Position numbers and translations under genes: made by a program. DNA of 64,000 nucleotides from Tatumella sp. JGM91. Lineage in GTDB: Bacteria > Pseudomonadota > Gammaproteobacteria > Enterobacterales > Enterobacteriaceae. The notes under the pieces were generated by a model. The model saw only the letters and a program-made list of their open reading frames with translations. It searched no databases and was not told the origin of the DNA. Shown here in pieces: positions 1-11,032 of this stretch. Numbering within the stretch: the first letter of the stretch is position 1; each line of letters opens with the position of its first letter. The stretch spans positions 1 to 64,000 of the forward strand of contig NZ_JAERJP010000015.1 of NCBI RefSeq assembly GCF_018257575.1. Direction: 5' to 3'.

Positions 1-101
1 GCCATGCCCATCGGGGCACCCGGGTGACCGGATTTGGCTTTTTGCACAGCGTCCATACTGAGGGCACGGATCGCATTGGCGAGTTCTTTATGTGAGGGCA
101 T
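1..101 (-). CDS. tktB: Transketolase, N-terminal fragment (cut by window start)
   Basis: Reading leftwards from an ATG at 99-101, the frame is open to the window edge and encodes about 33 residues beginning [20 protein letters not shown] and continuing to the GHPGAPMGM motif. This is the thiamine-diphosphate transketolase N-terminus. Transketolase moves two-carbon ketol units in the non-oxidative pentose phosphate pathway. It lies 36 bases downstream of talA on the same strand, the talA-tktB arrangement of E. coli, which supports tktB rather than tktA. Only the first 5% or so is present, so the paralogue choice rests on position. Confidence 0.85.
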   Translation of the reverse strand, partial: MPSHKELANAIRALSMDAVQKAKSGHPGAPMGM

Positions 102-137
102 AGGTAGCTCCGGCTGATTTAAAAATAAGTAACAGAG

Positions 138-1088
138 TTAAAGTCGGGCGGCCAGCATATCTTCCAGTCTTTGCTGGTCAATGGCGAACTGACGGATACC
201 TTCAGACAGTTTATCTACCGCCATTGCATCCTGATTATGTTGCCAGCGGAATTCATCTTCAGAGAGCGGGGCCGGCTGGTGAAATGCTTCCACCGGCGGC
301 CGCAGTTTTTGTACCACCGGTACCTGACTGTTTTTCAGCGCCTGTAATAATGCCGGAGCAATAGTCAGGCGGTCACAGCCTGCCAGTGCAAGAATTTGTT
401 CCGTATTACGGAAGCTGGCACCCATAATGATGGTGGTGTAACGGTGCTTTTTATAATAGTCGTAAATACTGCGTACGGATTTTACTCCCGGGTCCTGGTC
501 TGCCTGATAAGGTGACAGAGGAGTACGGCTGTGGTGCCAGTCATAAATGCGGCCGGCAAAAGGAGAGATCAGATAAACGCCGGCTTCTGCACAGGCTCTT
601 GCCTGAGCAAATGAGAACAATAGGGTCAGATTACAATTGATACCGTTCTGTTCCAGTTCCTCTGCGGCTTTAATTCCTTCCCAGGTGGATGCCAGTTTTA
701 TCAGTATCCGCGAACGGTCAATCCCCTGATCTTCATACATCCGCAGCAGTTTTTCGGCTTTTGCTACACACATACCACGGTTAAAAGACAAACGGGCATC
801 TACTTCAGTCGAAACTCTGCCGGGAATGTTTTTCAGAATTTCCACACCGAGATTGACGGCAACGCGATCACTGGCATTAATGATCCGTGTTTCGGTATTC
901 CCCCCTTGCCGACGGGCGTAATCGATAGCTTCGTCGATCAGATGGCGGCAGGCAGGTAATGTGGCTGCTTTTAGTACCAGAGAGGGATTGGTGGTAGCGT
1001 CCTGCGGCTGGTAGTCACAAATTGACTGAAAATCGCCGCTGTCAGCGACTACTGTTGTAAATTGTTTTAATGCATCAAGCGGGTTCAT
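138..1088 (-). CDS. talA: Transaldolase A
   Basis: A 316-residue protein, the same length as E. coli TalA. It transfers a dihydroxyacetone unit between sugar phosphates in the cytoplasmic non-oxidative pentose phosphate pathway. The Schiff-base lysine is K131 in [11 protein letters not shown]. The N-terminal [10 protein letters not shown] and DATTNPSL segments and the C-terminal EHNQDAMAV-like [19 protein letters not shown] segment are typical of the family. It is followed on the same strand by tktB, so the two probably form one unit. The neighbour and match to the TalA subtype favour talA over talB, but family assignment is surer than paralogue. Confidence 0.93.
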   Translation of the reverse strand: MNPLDALKQFTTVVADSGDFQSICDYQPQDATTNPSLVLKAATLPACRHLIDEAIDYARRQGGNTETRIINASDRVAVNLGVEILKNIPGRVSTEVDARLSFNRGMCVAKAEKLLRMYEDQGIDRSRILIKLASTWEGIKAAEELEQNGINCNLTLLFSFAQARACAEAGVYLISPFAGRIYDWHHSRTPLSPYQADQDPGVKSVRSIYDYYKKHRYTTIIMGASFRNTEQILALAGCDRLTIAPALLQALKNSQVPVVQKLRPPVEAFHQPAPLSEDEFRWQHNQDAMAVDKLSEGIRQFAIDQQRLEDMLAARL

Positions 1089-1231
1089 GCAGCGTTCTCA
1101 TTCTTTCTAAAGCAGTTATTCCATCGGTGACGGAACAATTGGTAACAGGAATTTAACACTGTGCCGGAATTTATCGGGGAAGAAAATACGTTTTCTCCGA
1201 TAATAGCGACAGGTAACACCATGAAACAGGC

Positions 1232-1276
1232 CAAAAAAAGGCAGGGGCGGGAGAATCATTGCTAAATATTCTCCCG
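1232..1276 (-). terminator. Rho-independent terminator after hemF
   Basis: The perfect 9-bp inverted repeat CGGGAGAAT/ATTCTCCCG occupies 1248-1256 and 1268-1276. Read on the minus strand it is followed about six bases later by a run of seven T (1233-1239 complement). It sits 18 bases past the hemF stop and fits termination of hemF transcription before talA. Confidence 0.6.
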
Positions 1277-1293
1277 TGTACAGGGATGGCAGG

Positions 1294-2208
<915 letters not shown>

Positions 2209-2238
2209 TCATTTATTGTGGGGTTTTGCTGATTATAC

Positions 2239-3093
2239 CTAACTTATCCGGCGATTGTGGATAGCGGATTCATTATAATAATTTACAATCCCTGCGGTAA
2301 TGGCGGTGGCAATTTTATGGCGGAAAACCGCAGAACCCAGCAGTTTTTCTTCTGCCGGATTGGTAATAAACGACGTTTCGACCAGAACCGAGGGGATAGA
2401 CGGCGATTTTAATACGGCAAATGCCGCCTGTTCCGTGTGCTGACTGTGTAAATGGTGTACCGGCCTGATTTTATCCAGCACATGTTTACCGAGTGTCAGA
2501 CTGTTTTTGATGGTATTGGTCTGGACTAAATCGAACAGAATCTGTTGCAGGTAGTGATCTTTCTCCTGCACTTTGAGTCCGGCGACATCATCGGCAGCGT
2601 TTTCCCGTTCAGAAAGATAACGGGCCATGGCGCTGGTCGCGCCGCGATTGGATAGCGCAAATACCGAAGCCCCGTGTGCCTCCGGGCTGGTGTAACCGTC
2701 AGCATGAATTGACATAAACAGGTTGGCGCCGTGCTGGCTGGCAATTTCCACCCGCTGATACAGAGGAATAAAATGGTCACTGTCGCGGGTGAGCCGGACT
2801 TCAATATGAGGATGGTCGTTGAGTAGCTGACGAATGGTGCCGGCAATTTCCAGTACCACATGTTTTTCCATGGAGCCTTCTTCACCGACCGCCCCCGAAT
2901 CAATGCCACCATGTCCGGGGTCAATCATAACGATAAATTTACCATTACTCACGGGTTTTGCCGGCTGGGCGACGGGCTTGATGGTATGTTCCCGGGCTAA
3001 CACACCACGCGGGGAAAGTACCGCTAATGCCAGACCGGATAAGAGTAACTGGCGGCGATTTACCAGTCGTTTCAGCGGGGATAATTTTTTCAT
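2239..3093 (-). CDS. amiA: N-acetylmuramoyl-L-alanine amidase AmiA
   Basis: A zinc amidase that cleaves the bond between N-acetylmuramic acid and L-alanine in periplasmic peptidoglycan during daughter-cell separation. From the ATG at 3091-3093 it has 284 residues. The N-terminus carries a twin-arginine export signal (NRRQLLLSG, residues 12-20) followed by a hydrophobic stretch. Zinc-site motifs are DPGHGG (H61) with E76, SIHAD, and VLVETSF. An upstream in-frame ATG would add six residues, but the GGAAG ribosome site sits just before 3093 and the shorter start matches E. coli AmiA. hemF follows; ypeA is divergent. Confidence 0.93.
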   Translation of the reverse strand: MKKLSPLKRLVNRRQLLLSGLALAVLSPRGVLAREHTIKPVAQPAKPVSNGKFIVMIDPGHGGIDSGAVGEEGSMEKHVVLEIAGTIRQLLNDHPHIEVRLTRDSDHFIPLYQRVEIASQHGANLFMSIHADGYTSPEAHGASVFALSNRGATSAMARYLSERENAADDVAGLKVQEKDHYLQQILFDLVQTNTIKNSLTLGKHVLDKIRPVHHLHSQHTEQAAFAVLKSPSIPSVLVETSFITNPAEEKLLGSAVFRHKIATAITAGIVNYYNESAIHNRRIS

Positions 3094-3318
3094 CAGCACT
3101 TCCATCGTCATCCGGAGAGTTAGTTTAGATCAACATTCCATTGTTATATCGTAACATTCGGAGGATTGCGACAAGGCAAATATTTCAGCCTTTTACCGGG
3201 TGTTTCAGTTCTGTTCTTTACAAAAGGCAGATTTTTCTGCTTTTGTTCACCTCTCAGGGTTGCAGATAAAGGGGAAAACGCCATAATCTGCCCATATCTC
3301 AACGACAGAGGCCTCGCG

Positions 3319-3744
3319 ATGGAAATTCGTGGATTTCGCCAGGAAGACTTTGATGAAGTCATCACCCTCTGGGAGCGCTGTGATTTACTGCGTCCCTGGA
3401 ATGATCCTGAAATGGATATAGAAAGAAAAATGCACCATGATCCGGACCTGTTTCTGGTGGCAATCGCCGGCGGACAGGTGGTGGCAACCCTGATGGGGGG
3501 GTACGACGGCCACCGTGGGTCTGTATATTATCTGGGGGTTGACCCTGATTTTCGTGGCCGCGGGTTTGCTAATGCACTGATGAACCGGCTGGAAAAGAAA
3601 CTGATTGCCCGCGGCTGCCCGAAGATCAATCTGATGGTGCGTGAAGAGAACGATATCGTACTGGGTTTTTATGAAAAACTTGAATACGAAATTGTGGATT
3701 CGCTGATTTTAGGCAAACGACTGATTGAAGATCGTGAGTACTGA
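3319..3744 (+). CDS. ypeA: GNAT-family acetyltransferase YpeA
   Basis: A 141-residue cytoplasmic N-acetyltransferase of the GNAT superfamily, the same length as E. coli YpeA. The start at [20 protein letters not shown] matches the family; an upstream extension of the frame is not conserved. The acetyl-CoA pyrophosphate-binding loop is visible as [16 protein letters not shown] (motif A, R/Q-x-x-G-x-G/A). The substrate is unknown. It is divergent from amiA across about 225 bases, as in E. coli, and is followed by yfeZ. Confidence 0.93.
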   Translation: MEIRGFRQEDFDEVITLWERCDLLRPWNDPEMDIERKMHHDPDLFLVAIAGGQVVATLMGGYDGHRGSVYYLGVDPDFRGRGFANALMNRLEKKLIARGCPKINLMVREENDIVLGFYEKLEYEIVDSLILGKRLIEDREY

Positions 3745-3797
3745 GCATCAGCGTAGTGATACGGTTTAGTCCGTTCTGACAGGGTGTCTGGTGTATT

Positions 3798-4253
3798 TTG
3801 ATCGATTATTCTCCCGAAAATTATGACAATAAAGGGCAACTGCGGTTGCCATTTTTATTCTGGCTGATCCTGATATTTCAGGCACGTACCTGGATAGTGT
3901 TAGTGGTTGCCGGTGCATCCCGGCAACAGGGGGAAACCCTGCTGAATTTATTTTATCCGGATACGCAGGGTTTTTACCCTGGTCTGGCGCTGGGACTGAG
4001 TGCGGTTGCGGCATTTTTCCTGAGCGGTTACCGGCGGCGTTTTCCTGTGTTATGGAGAGGCTGGCGCTGGTTATTAGTTGCCTGCTCGCTGGTGACTTTT
4101 GGCTGGCAGTGCTCACAACTGAGTTATGTATTGTTACAACAGTCTCCGTTACCATTAATTTTACTCATATTTGATCTGCTGTCGGCCTGCTGGTTGCTGA
4201 CCAGCCGCCGGCTGAAAGACTGTTTTGTTCCGGAATTCCCGGCAGAAGAATAA
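3798..4253 (+). CDS. yfeZ: YfeZ-family inner membrane protein (DUF2919)
   Basis: A 151-residue protein, the size of E. coli YfeZ, with about four hydrophobic segments (around residues 20-40, 58-78, 88-110 and 112-135). It is predicted to be an integral inner-membrane protein of unknown role. The opening S-x-x-N-Y-D-N-K-GQLRLPFLFW block is the conserved start of the family. The start codon appears to be TTG at 3798, since no in-frame ATG or GTG lies nearby. It sits between ypeA and yfeY, as in E. coli. Confidence 0.8.
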   Translation: MIDYSPENYDNKGQLRLPFLFWLILIFQARTWIVLVVAGASRQQGETLLNLFYPDTQGFYPGLALGLSAVAAFFLSGYRRRFPVLWRGWRWLLVACSLVTFGWQCSQLSYVLLQQSPLPLILLIFDLLSACWLLTSRRLKDCFVPEFPAEE

Positions 4254-4316
4254 ACTTTTTGCGGTTTTATCACTCCAATCCGGCATTAGCTTATTGCGAA
4301 AGGGACAGAAATAGCG

Positions 4317-4949
4317 ATGAAATTACTGAAAACCACACTGCTTAGCGGAGTGATCTTACTGTCAGGCTGTGCCGGCAGCGGAAATCATGATGTCTCCGGC
4401 AATGATCCTGTCAGATGGTGGAACCCACTGAGCTACTCCTGGTCATCGGCATTACCCTGGCACTGGTTTGGTGCTTCAGCCACTGTCAGCGAACAAGGTG
4501 TTGGCGGATTAACCGGGCTGACGCCGATGACCGAAGCCGGAATCAGTGAGGCGCTGGGCAGCGACTATCAATTGCGGCAGGGGATGCGTACAGAAAACGG
4601 CGATATTGTCACTTTCTGGCAGGCGTTACGTGACGGGCAGGTGATGCTGGTTATTCAGGGGCAAAGCACAGTGTCACGTATCGATGTATCTGATCCGGCG
4701 ATTACTTCGGCCAGCGGCGTGAAAACAGGCAGTAAATTTTCTGAGGTCTACACCCAGGCCTTTGGTCACTGCCAGCCGCTGGAAAACGGAGAGCAGGTCA
4801 GTTGTCAGGCACCGGACAGCCAGCATATACGGTATATTTATCAGGGTGAGTGGCACGGACCGCAGGGGATTATGCCGGCAGATGAAACACTGAAAAACTG
4901 GACCCTGACCCGCATTGTCTGGCAGCAATCGCTGTCTGGCGGAGTATAA
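4317..4949 (+). CDS. yfeY: YfeY-family lipoprotein
   Basis: A 210-residue secreted lipoprotein. A signal peptide ends in the lipobox LLSGC, with lipidated Cys18. The mature part is soluble and contains repeated tryptophan-rich segments near its start (DPVRWWNPLSYSW). It matches the E. coli YfeY family by position (ypeA-yfeZ-yfeY-yfeX) and character, though it is about 20 residues longer. E. coli yfeY belongs to the sigma-E envelope-stress regulon; no sigma-E promoter was confirmed here. The function is unknown. Confidence 0.82.
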   Translation: MKLLKTTLLSGVILLSGCAGSGNHDVSGNDPVRWWNPLSYSWSSALPWHWFGASATVSEQGVGGLTGLTPMTEAGISEALGSDYQLRQGMRTENGDIVTFWQALRDGQVMLVIQGQSTVSRIDVSDPAITSASGVKTGSKFSEVYTQAFGHCQPLENGEQVSCQAPDSQHIRYIYQGEWHGPQGIMPADETLKNWTLTRIVWQQSLSGGV

Positions 4950-5044
4950 TCCCTTGCTTTGATAAAGGTTATGTTAATGAATTTCCGGTATCATAGGGAT
5001 ATGAACAGAGACATTGATTTTACTGACTATCGGAGATACAGACA

Positions 5045-5944
5045 GTGACGGACTATCAGAGTGGTATTTTGCCGGAGCATTGCCGTGCCGGCCTGTGGCT
5101 GGAGGGCGCGTTTAACGGTGATTTAGCGCAGGCAGGGATGCAAATCCGCGAGTATCTCTCGCGGCAGAAAGCCCTGCAGCAAAAATACCCCGATGCGCGG
5201 CTGGGCAGTGTTATTGCCTTTGGTGCTGCACTGTGGCGTGATTTGAACGGTGTTTCAGCCTCTGCGCCTGAGCTTAAAGATTTCCGGCCGCTGGGTAAAG
5301 GTATGGCTCCGGCAACGCAGCGCGACGTACTGATTCATATCCAGTCCCAGCGACAGGATGTGAACTTCTCTCTTGGACAGATTGCGATGGAACTGCTGGG
5401 TCCGCTGATGGATGTCAGTGAAGAAACTCAGGGGTTTCGCTGGGTTGAAGACCGTGATCTGAGTGGTTTTGTTGATGGCACCGAAAACCCGAAAGGTGAG
5501 AAGCGTCAGCAGGTTGCCATTATTGCCGACGGAGAAGATGCCGGTGGCAGTTATGTGTTTACTCAGCGCTGGGAACATAACCTCACCTCATGGCATAAAC
5601 TGCCGGTCGCGAAGCAAGAAGCAATCATCGGACGTACCAAAGACAGCAACGAAGAATTACCCGCGGATACTCGTCCGGTCACTTCTCACCTTAGCCGTGT
5701 CGACCTCAAAGAGAATGGTGCCGGGCTGAAAATTCTGCGCCAGAGTCTGCCTTATGGCACCGTCAGCGGCACGCATGGGCTCTATTTTATTGCTTACTGT
5801 GCACGGTTGCACAATATTGAGCAGCAATTACTGAGCATGTTCGGCGAAAGCGATGGTAAATATGACGGGCTATTGCGTTTTTCAAAGCCGGTTAGCGGCA
5901 GTTATTTTTATGCCCCGTCATTGTCACAATTATCTGCACTATAA
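5045..5944 (+). CDS. yfeX: Dye-decolorizing-type heme peroxidase YfeX
   Basis: A 299-residue cytoplasmic DyP-type peroxidase, identical in length to E. coli YfeX. The family GxxDG motif is in [10 protein letters not shown] (D144), the proximal heme ligand is H215 in [10 protein letters not shown], and the active-site arginine region is LRQSLPYG (R232). E. coli YfeX oxidises porphyrinogens and was once proposed to release iron from heme; the physiological substrate is still debated. The start is GTG at 5045. A strong hairpin follows the stop. Confidence 0.95.
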   Translation: MTDYQSGILPEHCRAGLWLEGAFNGDLAQAGMQIREYLSRQKALQQKYPDARLGSVIAFGAALWRDLNGVSASAPELKDFRPLGKGMAPATQRDVLIHIQSQRQDVNFSLGQIAMELLGPLMDVSEETQGFRWVEDRDLSGFVDGTENPKGEKRQQVAIIADGEDAGGSYVFTQRWEHNLTSWHKLPVAKQEAIIGRTKDSNEELPADTRPVTSHLSRVDLKENGAGLKILRQSLPYGTVSGTHGLYFIAYCARLHNIEQQLLSMFGESDGKYDGLLRFSKPVSGSYFYAPSLSQLSAL

Positions 5945-5961
5945 ACCGTTCCCCCGGGGTA

Positions 5962-5990
5962 CAGGTCGGCGGAGTCGGTCCGCTGACCTG
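5962..5990 (+). terminator. Hairpin after yfeX
   Basis: A 12-bp stem (CAGGTCGGCGGA pairing with TCCGCTGACCTG, one G-T pair) with a five-base loop lies 18 bases past the yfeX stop. No clear T-run follows, so it could be a transcript 3'-end stabiliser or a weak terminator rather than a classical intrinsic terminator. Confidence 0.5.
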
Positions 5991-6157
5991 ACTATTCCCG
6001 CGATCATTGCCTGATAGTATTTATCTGACAGCCCTTATGCGTTTTTATGCTTTTAAAGCAATAATCGGTATATAAAACCGCTACAGCTTTGCCCTGAGAA
6101 ATAAATACACTAATTATGCGGCTAACAGCGGCCGCGTTTGTGTTCAGGGGTAAGTTA

Positions 6158-7171
6158 ATGAAGGTAAAGGGTAAAAAACGGGTCAGTGGGGTACTGCTGA
6201 TACTGTTTACTGCCGGTGCAGCACATGCCACCACTCTGCTTAACAGTTCTTACGATGTTTCCCGTGAGTTATTCGCGGCGCTGAATCCGCTTTTTATCGC
6301 CCAATGGGATCAGGCGCATCCGGCTGACAAACTCACCATTCGTCAGTCTCACGGCGGTTCGTCGAAACAGGCACTGGCTATTCTGCAGGGGCTGAAGGCG
6401 GATGTCGTTACCTATAATCAGGTCTCTGACGTACAAATACTGCATGACCGGGGCCAGCTGATCCCGGCCAACTGGCAACGTCGTTTACCTGATAATAGTT
6501 CTCCTTTTTACTCCACCATGGCTTTTCTTGTCCGCAAAGGGAACCCGAAAAATATCCATGACTGGTCAGATCTGACCCGCAGTGGTCTTCAGTTGGTATT
6601 TCCTAATCCGAAAACCTCCGGCAATGGCCGTTATACCTGGCTTGCGGCATGGGGAGCAGCAGCAAAAGCCGATGGAAATACGCCGACGAAAACGGAGGCC
6701 TTTATGCGCCGTTTTGTGAATAATGTCGCGGTATTCGATACAGGAGGCCGTGGCTCGACCACTACCTTTGCCGAACGTGGTATCGGTGATGTCCTGATAA
6801 GTTTTGAATCGGAAGTAAATAATATTCGTCAGCAGTATCCGGCCTCGCAGTTTGAGGTTGTGGTACCGCAGACCAATATTCTGGCAGAGTTTCCGGTGGC
6901 CCGGATAGACCGAAATGTCGCCGCAGATGGTAATGCTGAGGCGGCCAGCCAGTATCTCCGGTTCCTGTACAGTCCGCAGGCACAGAAAGTCATCACCAGT
7001 TTCTACTACCGCGTCAACAACCCTCAGTTAATGGCCGAAAATAAATCCCGCTTCCCGCAGGTGTCATTGTTTCGTGTTGAAGACCTGTTTGGCAGCTGGG
7101 AGAGGGCGATGCAGACCCAGTTCGCCAGTGGCGGGGAATTCGATAAATTGCAGTCAGCAGGACATAAGTAA
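6158..7171 (+). CDS. cysP: Thiosulfate/sulfate-binding periplasmic protein
   Basis: A 337-residue periplasmic substrate-binding protein of the CysAWTP ABC importer for thiosulfate and sulfate. The signal peptide ends near [19 protein letters not shown]. The binding-protein signatures [18 protein letters not shown] and [15 protein letters not shown] are present. The start was placed at MKVKGKKR because AGGGG lies seven bases upstream; the frame extends further but without support. The stop overlaps the cysU start (TAATG). Transcription in relatives depends on CysB and sulfur limitation. Confidence 0.95.
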   Translation: MKVKGKKRVSGVLLILFTAGAAHATTLLNSSYDVSRELFAALNPLFIAQWDQAHPADKLTIRQSHGGSSKQALAILQGLKADVVTYNQVSDVQILHDRGQLIPANWQRRLPDNSSPFYSTMAFLVRKGNPKNIHDWSDLTRSGLQLVFPNPKTSGNGRYTWLAAWGAAAKADGNTPTKTEAFMRRFVNNVAVFDTGGRGSTTTFAERGIGDVLISFESEVNNIRQQYPASQFEVVVPQTNILAEFPVARIDRNVAADGNAEAASQYLRFLYSPQAQKVITSFYYRVNNPQLMAENKSRFPQVSLFRVEDLFGSWERAMQTQFASGGEFDKLQSAGHK

Positions 7172-8004
7172 TGAAACAAATGCGTCATAAACGGGTATTA
7201 CCCGGATTTGGTTTAAGTCTGGGCACCAGCCTGTTTTTTACCTGTCTGATTCTGTTACTCCCGATGAGTGCGTTAGTGATCCAGTTGTCAAAAATGACCT
7301 GGGCTGACTACTGGCATGTAGTGACCGAACCAGAATTAGTCGCAGCCTATAAAGTGACCCTATTATCGGCCGCACTGGCATCGGCTTTTAATGCCGTATT
7401 TGGCATGCTGATGGCCTGGATTCTGACCCGTTATACTTTTCCGGGAAAAACCCTGCTGAACGGGCTGATGGATTTACCTTTTGCTCTGCCCACCGCAGTC
7501 GCCGGTCTGACCCTGGCCGGTTTATTTTCCACCACTGGCTGGTACGGGCAATGGCTGGCACAGTTCGGGATTAAAGTTTCCTATACCTGGCTGGGCATCG
7601 CGGTAGCAATGGCATTTACCAGTATACCTTTTGTGATCCGTACCGTTCAGCCGGTGCTCGAAGAGCTGGGGCCGGAATATGAAGAAGCGGCAGAAACCCT
7701 CGGTGCACGGCCCTGGCAGGCTTTTTACCGCGTTATTCTTCCCGAACTTGCGCCGTCACTGCTGGCCGGGACCGCTCTGTCGTTTACCCGCAGCCTGGGC
7801 GAATTTGGTGCAGTGATCTTTATCGCCGGCAATATTGCCTGGAAAACTGAGGTTATCTCGCTGATGATTTTTATCCGCCAGCAGGAATTCGACTTCCCGG
7901 CATCCAGCGCGATTGCTTCAGTTATTATGGCGGCATCACTGGTGCTGCTGTTTGGGATTAATGTGCTGCAAAGCCGCTATGGCCGTCGTTTAGGGGGGCA
8001 CTGA
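7171..8004 (+). CDS. cysU: Sulfate/thiosulfate ABC transporter permease CysU (CysT)
   Basis: A 277-residue inner-membrane permease with six hydrophobic segments, equal in length to E. coli CysU. The cytoplasmic EAA loop that contacts the ATPase reads EEAAETLGARPWQAFYRVIL. It pairs with CysW to form the channel for sulfate and thiosulfate delivered by CysP. Both ends overlap the neighbouring genes by a few bases (cysP TAATG, cysW TGATG), indicating translational coupling. Confidence 0.96.
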   Translation: MKQMRHKRVLPGFGLSLGTSLFFTCLILLLPMSALVIQLSKMTWADYWHVVTEPELVAAYKVTLLSAALASAFNAVFGMLMAWILTRYTFPGKTLLNGLMDLPFALPTAVAGLTLAGLFSTTGWYGQWLAQFGIKVSYTWLGIAVAMAFTSIPFVIRTVQPVLEELGPEYEEAAETLGARPWQAFYRVILPELAPSLLAGTALSFTRSLGEFGAVIFIAGNIAWKTEVISLMIFIRQQEFDFPASSAIASVIMAASLVLLFGINVLQSRYGRRLGGH

Positions 8005-8879
8005 TGACTGAAGTTACTACGCAGCCGCTGCGGGCCAGAAAATCGTTTCACCCGGGCCGTTTACTGCTGATGACTGCCGGGATATTGCTGTCTGTGCTGA
8101 TGCTGGTGGTACCGCTGATTTCGATTTTCTGGGAAGCGCTGGGTAAAGGCATCGTTGCTTCCCTGGATAACCTGGCAGACCCGGATATGCTGCATGCAAT
8201 CTGGATGACAGTGATGATCGCCTTAATCACAGTACCGGTGAATCTGGTGTTCGGTACTCTGCTGGCCTGGCTGGTCAGCCGGTTTAATTTCCCTGGCCGG
8301 CAATTATTACTGACATTATTTGATATTCCATTCGCAATTTCGCCGGTGGTGGTGGGGCTACTGTATTTGCTGTTCTGGGGAATTAATGGCCCTGCGGGAC
8401 ACTGGCTGGATGCGCATAATATTCAGGTCATGTTTGCCTGGCCGGGGATGGTGCTGGTGACTATTTTTATCAGCTGCCCGTTTGTGATCCGTGAACTGGT
8501 GCCGGTGATGTTAAGCCAGGGGAGCCAGGAAGATGAAGCAGCTATCCTGCTTGGTGCCAGCGGCTGGCAAATGTTCCGGCGTGTTACGTTACCTAATATC
8601 CGCTGGGCATTATTGTACGGGCTGGTACTGACTAATGCCCGTGCACTGGGTGAGTTCGGTGCGGTATCGGTAGTCTCCGGTTCGATCCGCGGCGAAACTT
8701 ATACCCTGCCATTACAGGTCGAATTATTACACCAGGATTATAATACAGTCGGTGCATTTACAGCGGCAGCTCTGCTGGCCCTGATGGCGATTGTCACTTT
8801 ATTTTTGAAAAGCGCACTGCAATGGCGTCTGGAGCGTCAGCATCAGCGTCAGCAACAGGACGGCAACTATGAGCATTAA
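8004..8879 (+). CDS. cysW: Sulfate/thiosulfate ABC transporter permease CysW
   Basis: A 291-residue inner-membrane permease, same length as E. coli CysW, with six hydrophobic segments. Its EAA loop is [20 protein letters not shown]. It is the second permease subunit of the CysAWTP importer. The 3' end overlaps cysA by 11 bases, so the four genes cysPUWA form one tightly packed operon. Confidence 0.96.
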   Translation: MTEVTTQPLRARKSFHPGRLLLMTAGILLSVLMLVVPLISIFWEALGKGIVASLDNLADPDMLHAIWMTVMIALITVPVNLVFGTLLAWLVSRFNFPGRQLLLTLFDIPFAISPVVVGLLYLLFWGINGPAGHWLDAHNIQVMFAWPGMVLVTIFISCPFVIRELVPVMLSQGSQEDEAAILLGASGWQMFRRVTLPNIRWALLYGLVLTNARALGEFGAVSVVSGSIRGETYTLPLQVELLHQDYNTVGAFTAAALLALMAIVTLFLKSALQWRLERQHQRQQQDGNYEH

Positions 8880-9957
8880 TATTCATCAGATTAATAAGTC
8901 TTTCGGTAAAACCCCGGTACTTAATGATATCTCTCTGGATATCGCTTCCGGAGAAATGGTGGCATTACTCGGGCCTTCCGGTTCGGGGAAAACAACCTTA
9001 TTACGTATTATTGCCGGGCTTGAACACCAGAACAGCGGACAGATTTCGTTTCATAACCGTGATGTCAGCCAGTTACATGCCAGAGATCGCCATGTCGGCT
9101 TTGTTTTTCAGCACTACGCCTTATTCCGGCATATGACCGTGTTTGATAATGTGGCATTTGGTCTGACAGTACTGCCGCGGCGGGAACGTCCGTCCTCCGC
9201 GGAAATTAAAAAGAAAGTCACTCGTCTGCTGGAAATGGTGCAGTTATCGCACCTTGCAGGACGTTTTCCCGCACAGTTATCCGGCGGACAAAAACAACGG
9301 GTTGCGCTGGCCAGGGCACTGGCGGTTGATCCTCATATCCTGCTGCTGGATGAACCTTTTGGTGCGCTGGACGCTCAGGTACGTAAAGAATTACGCCGCT
9401 GGTTACGCCAGTTACACGAAGAACTGCAATTCACCAGCGTGTTCGTGACTCATGACCAGGAAGAAGCGATGGAGGTTGCAGACCGGATTGTGGTGATGAG
9501 TCAGGGAAATATAGAGCAGACCGGGACCCCGGAACAGGTCTGGCAGCAGCCTGTATCCCGTTTTGTACTTGAATTCCTCGGCGAAATTAACCGGCTGGAA
9601 GGCACCATGGCCGGTAATCAGTTACAGGTCGCAGGCCATCACTGGTCGCTGGCTGAGTTACCGGAAGTACAGGGCCAGGTTGAACTGTTTCTGCGCCCCT
9701 GGGAGACGGAGATCAGCCGTGAGTACTCAGCCAATACACCACTGGCGGTGAAGGTGGTTGAAGCCAGTCCGCGTGGTCATTTCTGGCAATTGCTGGTGCA
9801 GCCGTCGGGCTGGGAAGCCGCCGATCTGACCCTGGTCTGTGACGACGGACATACGCCGCCATCGCGCGGTGAGCGCTTATATATTGGTGTGGATCAGGCG
9901 AGAATTTATCAGGGGCACCGGTTAATACAACCTGTTGCCTTTGCAGAAACTGCCTGA
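8869..9957 (+). CDS. cysA: Sulfate/thiosulfate ABC transporter ATP-binding protein
   Basis: A 362-residue cytoplasmic ATPase against 365 in E. coli. The order is Walker A GPSGSGKT (35-42), Q-loop [11 protein letters not shown] signature LSGGQKQR, Walker [12 protein letters not shown] and the switch histidine in [11 protein letters not shown], followed by a C-terminal regulatory (TOBE-like) domain of about 110 residues. It powers import through CysUW. A terminator-like hairpin separates it from cysM. Confidence 0.96.
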   Translation: MSINIHQINKSFGKTPVLNDISLDIASGEMVALLGPSGSGKTTLLRIIAGLEHQNSGQISFHNRDVSQLHARDRHVGFVFQHYALFRHMTVFDNVAFGLTVLPRRERPSSAEIKKKVTRLLEMVQLSHLAGRFPAQLSGGQKQRVALARALAVDPHILLLDEPFGALDAQVRKELRRWLRQLHEELQFTSVFVTHDQEEAMEVADRIVVMSQGNIEQTGTPEQVWQQPVSRFVLEFLGEINRLEGTMAGNQLQVAGHHWSLAELPEVQGQVELFLRPWETEISREYSANTPLAVKVVEASPRGHFWQLLVQPSGWEAADLTLVCDDGHTPPSRGERLYIGVDQARIYQGHRLIQPVAFAETA

Positions 9958-9978
9958 TACTTTCGTTACCTGGTCTGT

Positions 9979-10023
9979 AAAACAGCCTGGCGCTTTCACC
10001 GCGGACAGGCTGTTTTCGTTTTT
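9979..10023 (+). terminator. Intrinsic terminator or attenuator between cysA and cysM
   Basis: The inverted repeat AAAACAGCCTG/CAGGCTGTTTT (9979-9989, 10006-10016) is followed by CGTTTTTAT. It has the shape of a rho-independent terminator after cysPUWA. cysM begins only 17 bases later on the same strand, so it is transcribed either by read-through or from a promoter not seen here. Confidence 0.75.
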
Positions 10024-10039
10024 ATAGGCAGGGATCCCC

Positions 10040-10924
10040 GTGATAACTCTGGAAAGTACCATAGGTAATACCCCTTTAATCAGTTTGCAGCGGCTGGTCG
10101 CGGATAACGGCAGTCAGGTGCTGGTTAAACTGGAAGGTAATAATCCGGCCGGTTCGGTAAAAGACCGGGCGGCGTATTCGATGATACAGCAGGCGGAATG
10201 TCGTGGTGATATTGCGCCGGGCGATACTCTGATAGAGGCGACCAGTGGCAATACGGGTATCGCCTTAGCAATGATTGCGGCCATGAAAGGGTACCGGATG
10301 AAGTTACTGATGCCGGATAATATGAGCCCTGAACGCCAGGCGGCGATGAAAGCTTATGGCGCAGAACTGATACTGGTCAGCCAGCAACAGGGAGGAATAG
10401 AGGGTGCCCGTGATTTAGCCGCGGCAATGGCAGCCAGAGGTGAAGGCAAGGTACTGGATCAGTTTAATAATCCTGATAATCCTCTGGGGCACTTTATGAC
10501 CACCGGGCCGGAGATTTGGCAGCAGACAGGGGGCCGGCTGACGCATTTTGTTTCCAGCATGGGGACAACGGGGACTATCAGCGGAGTGGGACGTTATCTT
10601 AAACAGCAGGATTCTGCGGTACAGGTGATAGGTCTGCAGCCTGAAGAGGGGGCGCAGATCCCGGGGATCCGCCGCTGGTCTGCAGCCTACCGGCCGGGTA
10701 TTTTTCAGCCGCAATGGGTCGACAGAACCATCGATATGTCAGAAGCCCTGGCGACAGAAACCATGCGTAATCTGGCAAGGCTGGAAGGTATTTTTTGCGG
10801 TATGAGTTCCGGCGGGGCAGTGGCCGGTGCACTACAGATTGCCGCGGCCACGCCCGGTGCGAAAGTTGTCGCTATTATTTGTGATCGCGGCGATCGTTAC
10901 CTCTCCACCGGGGTCTATGAATAG
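10040..10924 (+). CDS. cysM: Cysteine synthase B (O-acetylserine sulfhydrylase B)
   Basis: A 294-residue pyridoxal-phosphate enzyme that makes cysteine from O-acetylserine and sulfide, and can use thiosulfate to form S-sulfocysteine. The cofactor lysine is K41 in NPAGSVKDRAA. The phosphate-binding loop [20 protein letters not shown] and the GTTGTISGVGRYL loop are present. The CysM subtype is supported by RGDRYLSTGVYE and the position after cysPUWA. The start is GTG. It is about nine residues shorter at the C-terminus than E. coli CysM, a tail that is not catalytic. Confidence 0.94.
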   Translation: MITLESTIGNTPLISLQRLVADNGSQVLVKLEGNNPAGSVKDRAAYSMIQQAECRGDIAPGDTLIEATSGNTGIALAMIAAMKGYRMKLLMPDNMSPERQAAMKAYGAELILVSQQQGGIEGARDLAAAMAARGEGKVLDQFNNPDNPLGHFMTTGPEIWQQTGGRLTHFVSSMGTTGTISGVGRYLKQQDSAVQVIGLQPEEGAQIPGIRRWSAAYRPGIFQPQWVDRTIDMSEALATETMRNLARLEGIFCGMSSGGAVAGALQIAAATPGAKVVAIICDRGDRYLSTGVYE

Positions 10925-11032
10925 CAAATTATACAGCCGCAGACAGGGCATCATGTAAGGATAGTGAAAATACTGCGGTAACCCGCGCGGGATCGGGTCA
11001 GAATGGCGTTATTTTACAGAAAGAGAACGTTT

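Noticed and set aside
6001-6157. CysB operators before cysP
   Set aside because: CysB sites are poorly defined by sequence; nothing here could be distinguished from AT-rich background.
10955-10969. CpxR box before the response regulator
   Set aside because: GTAAG-N5-TGAAA matches only seven of ten positions of GTAAA-N5-GTAAA; too weak to list as a site.
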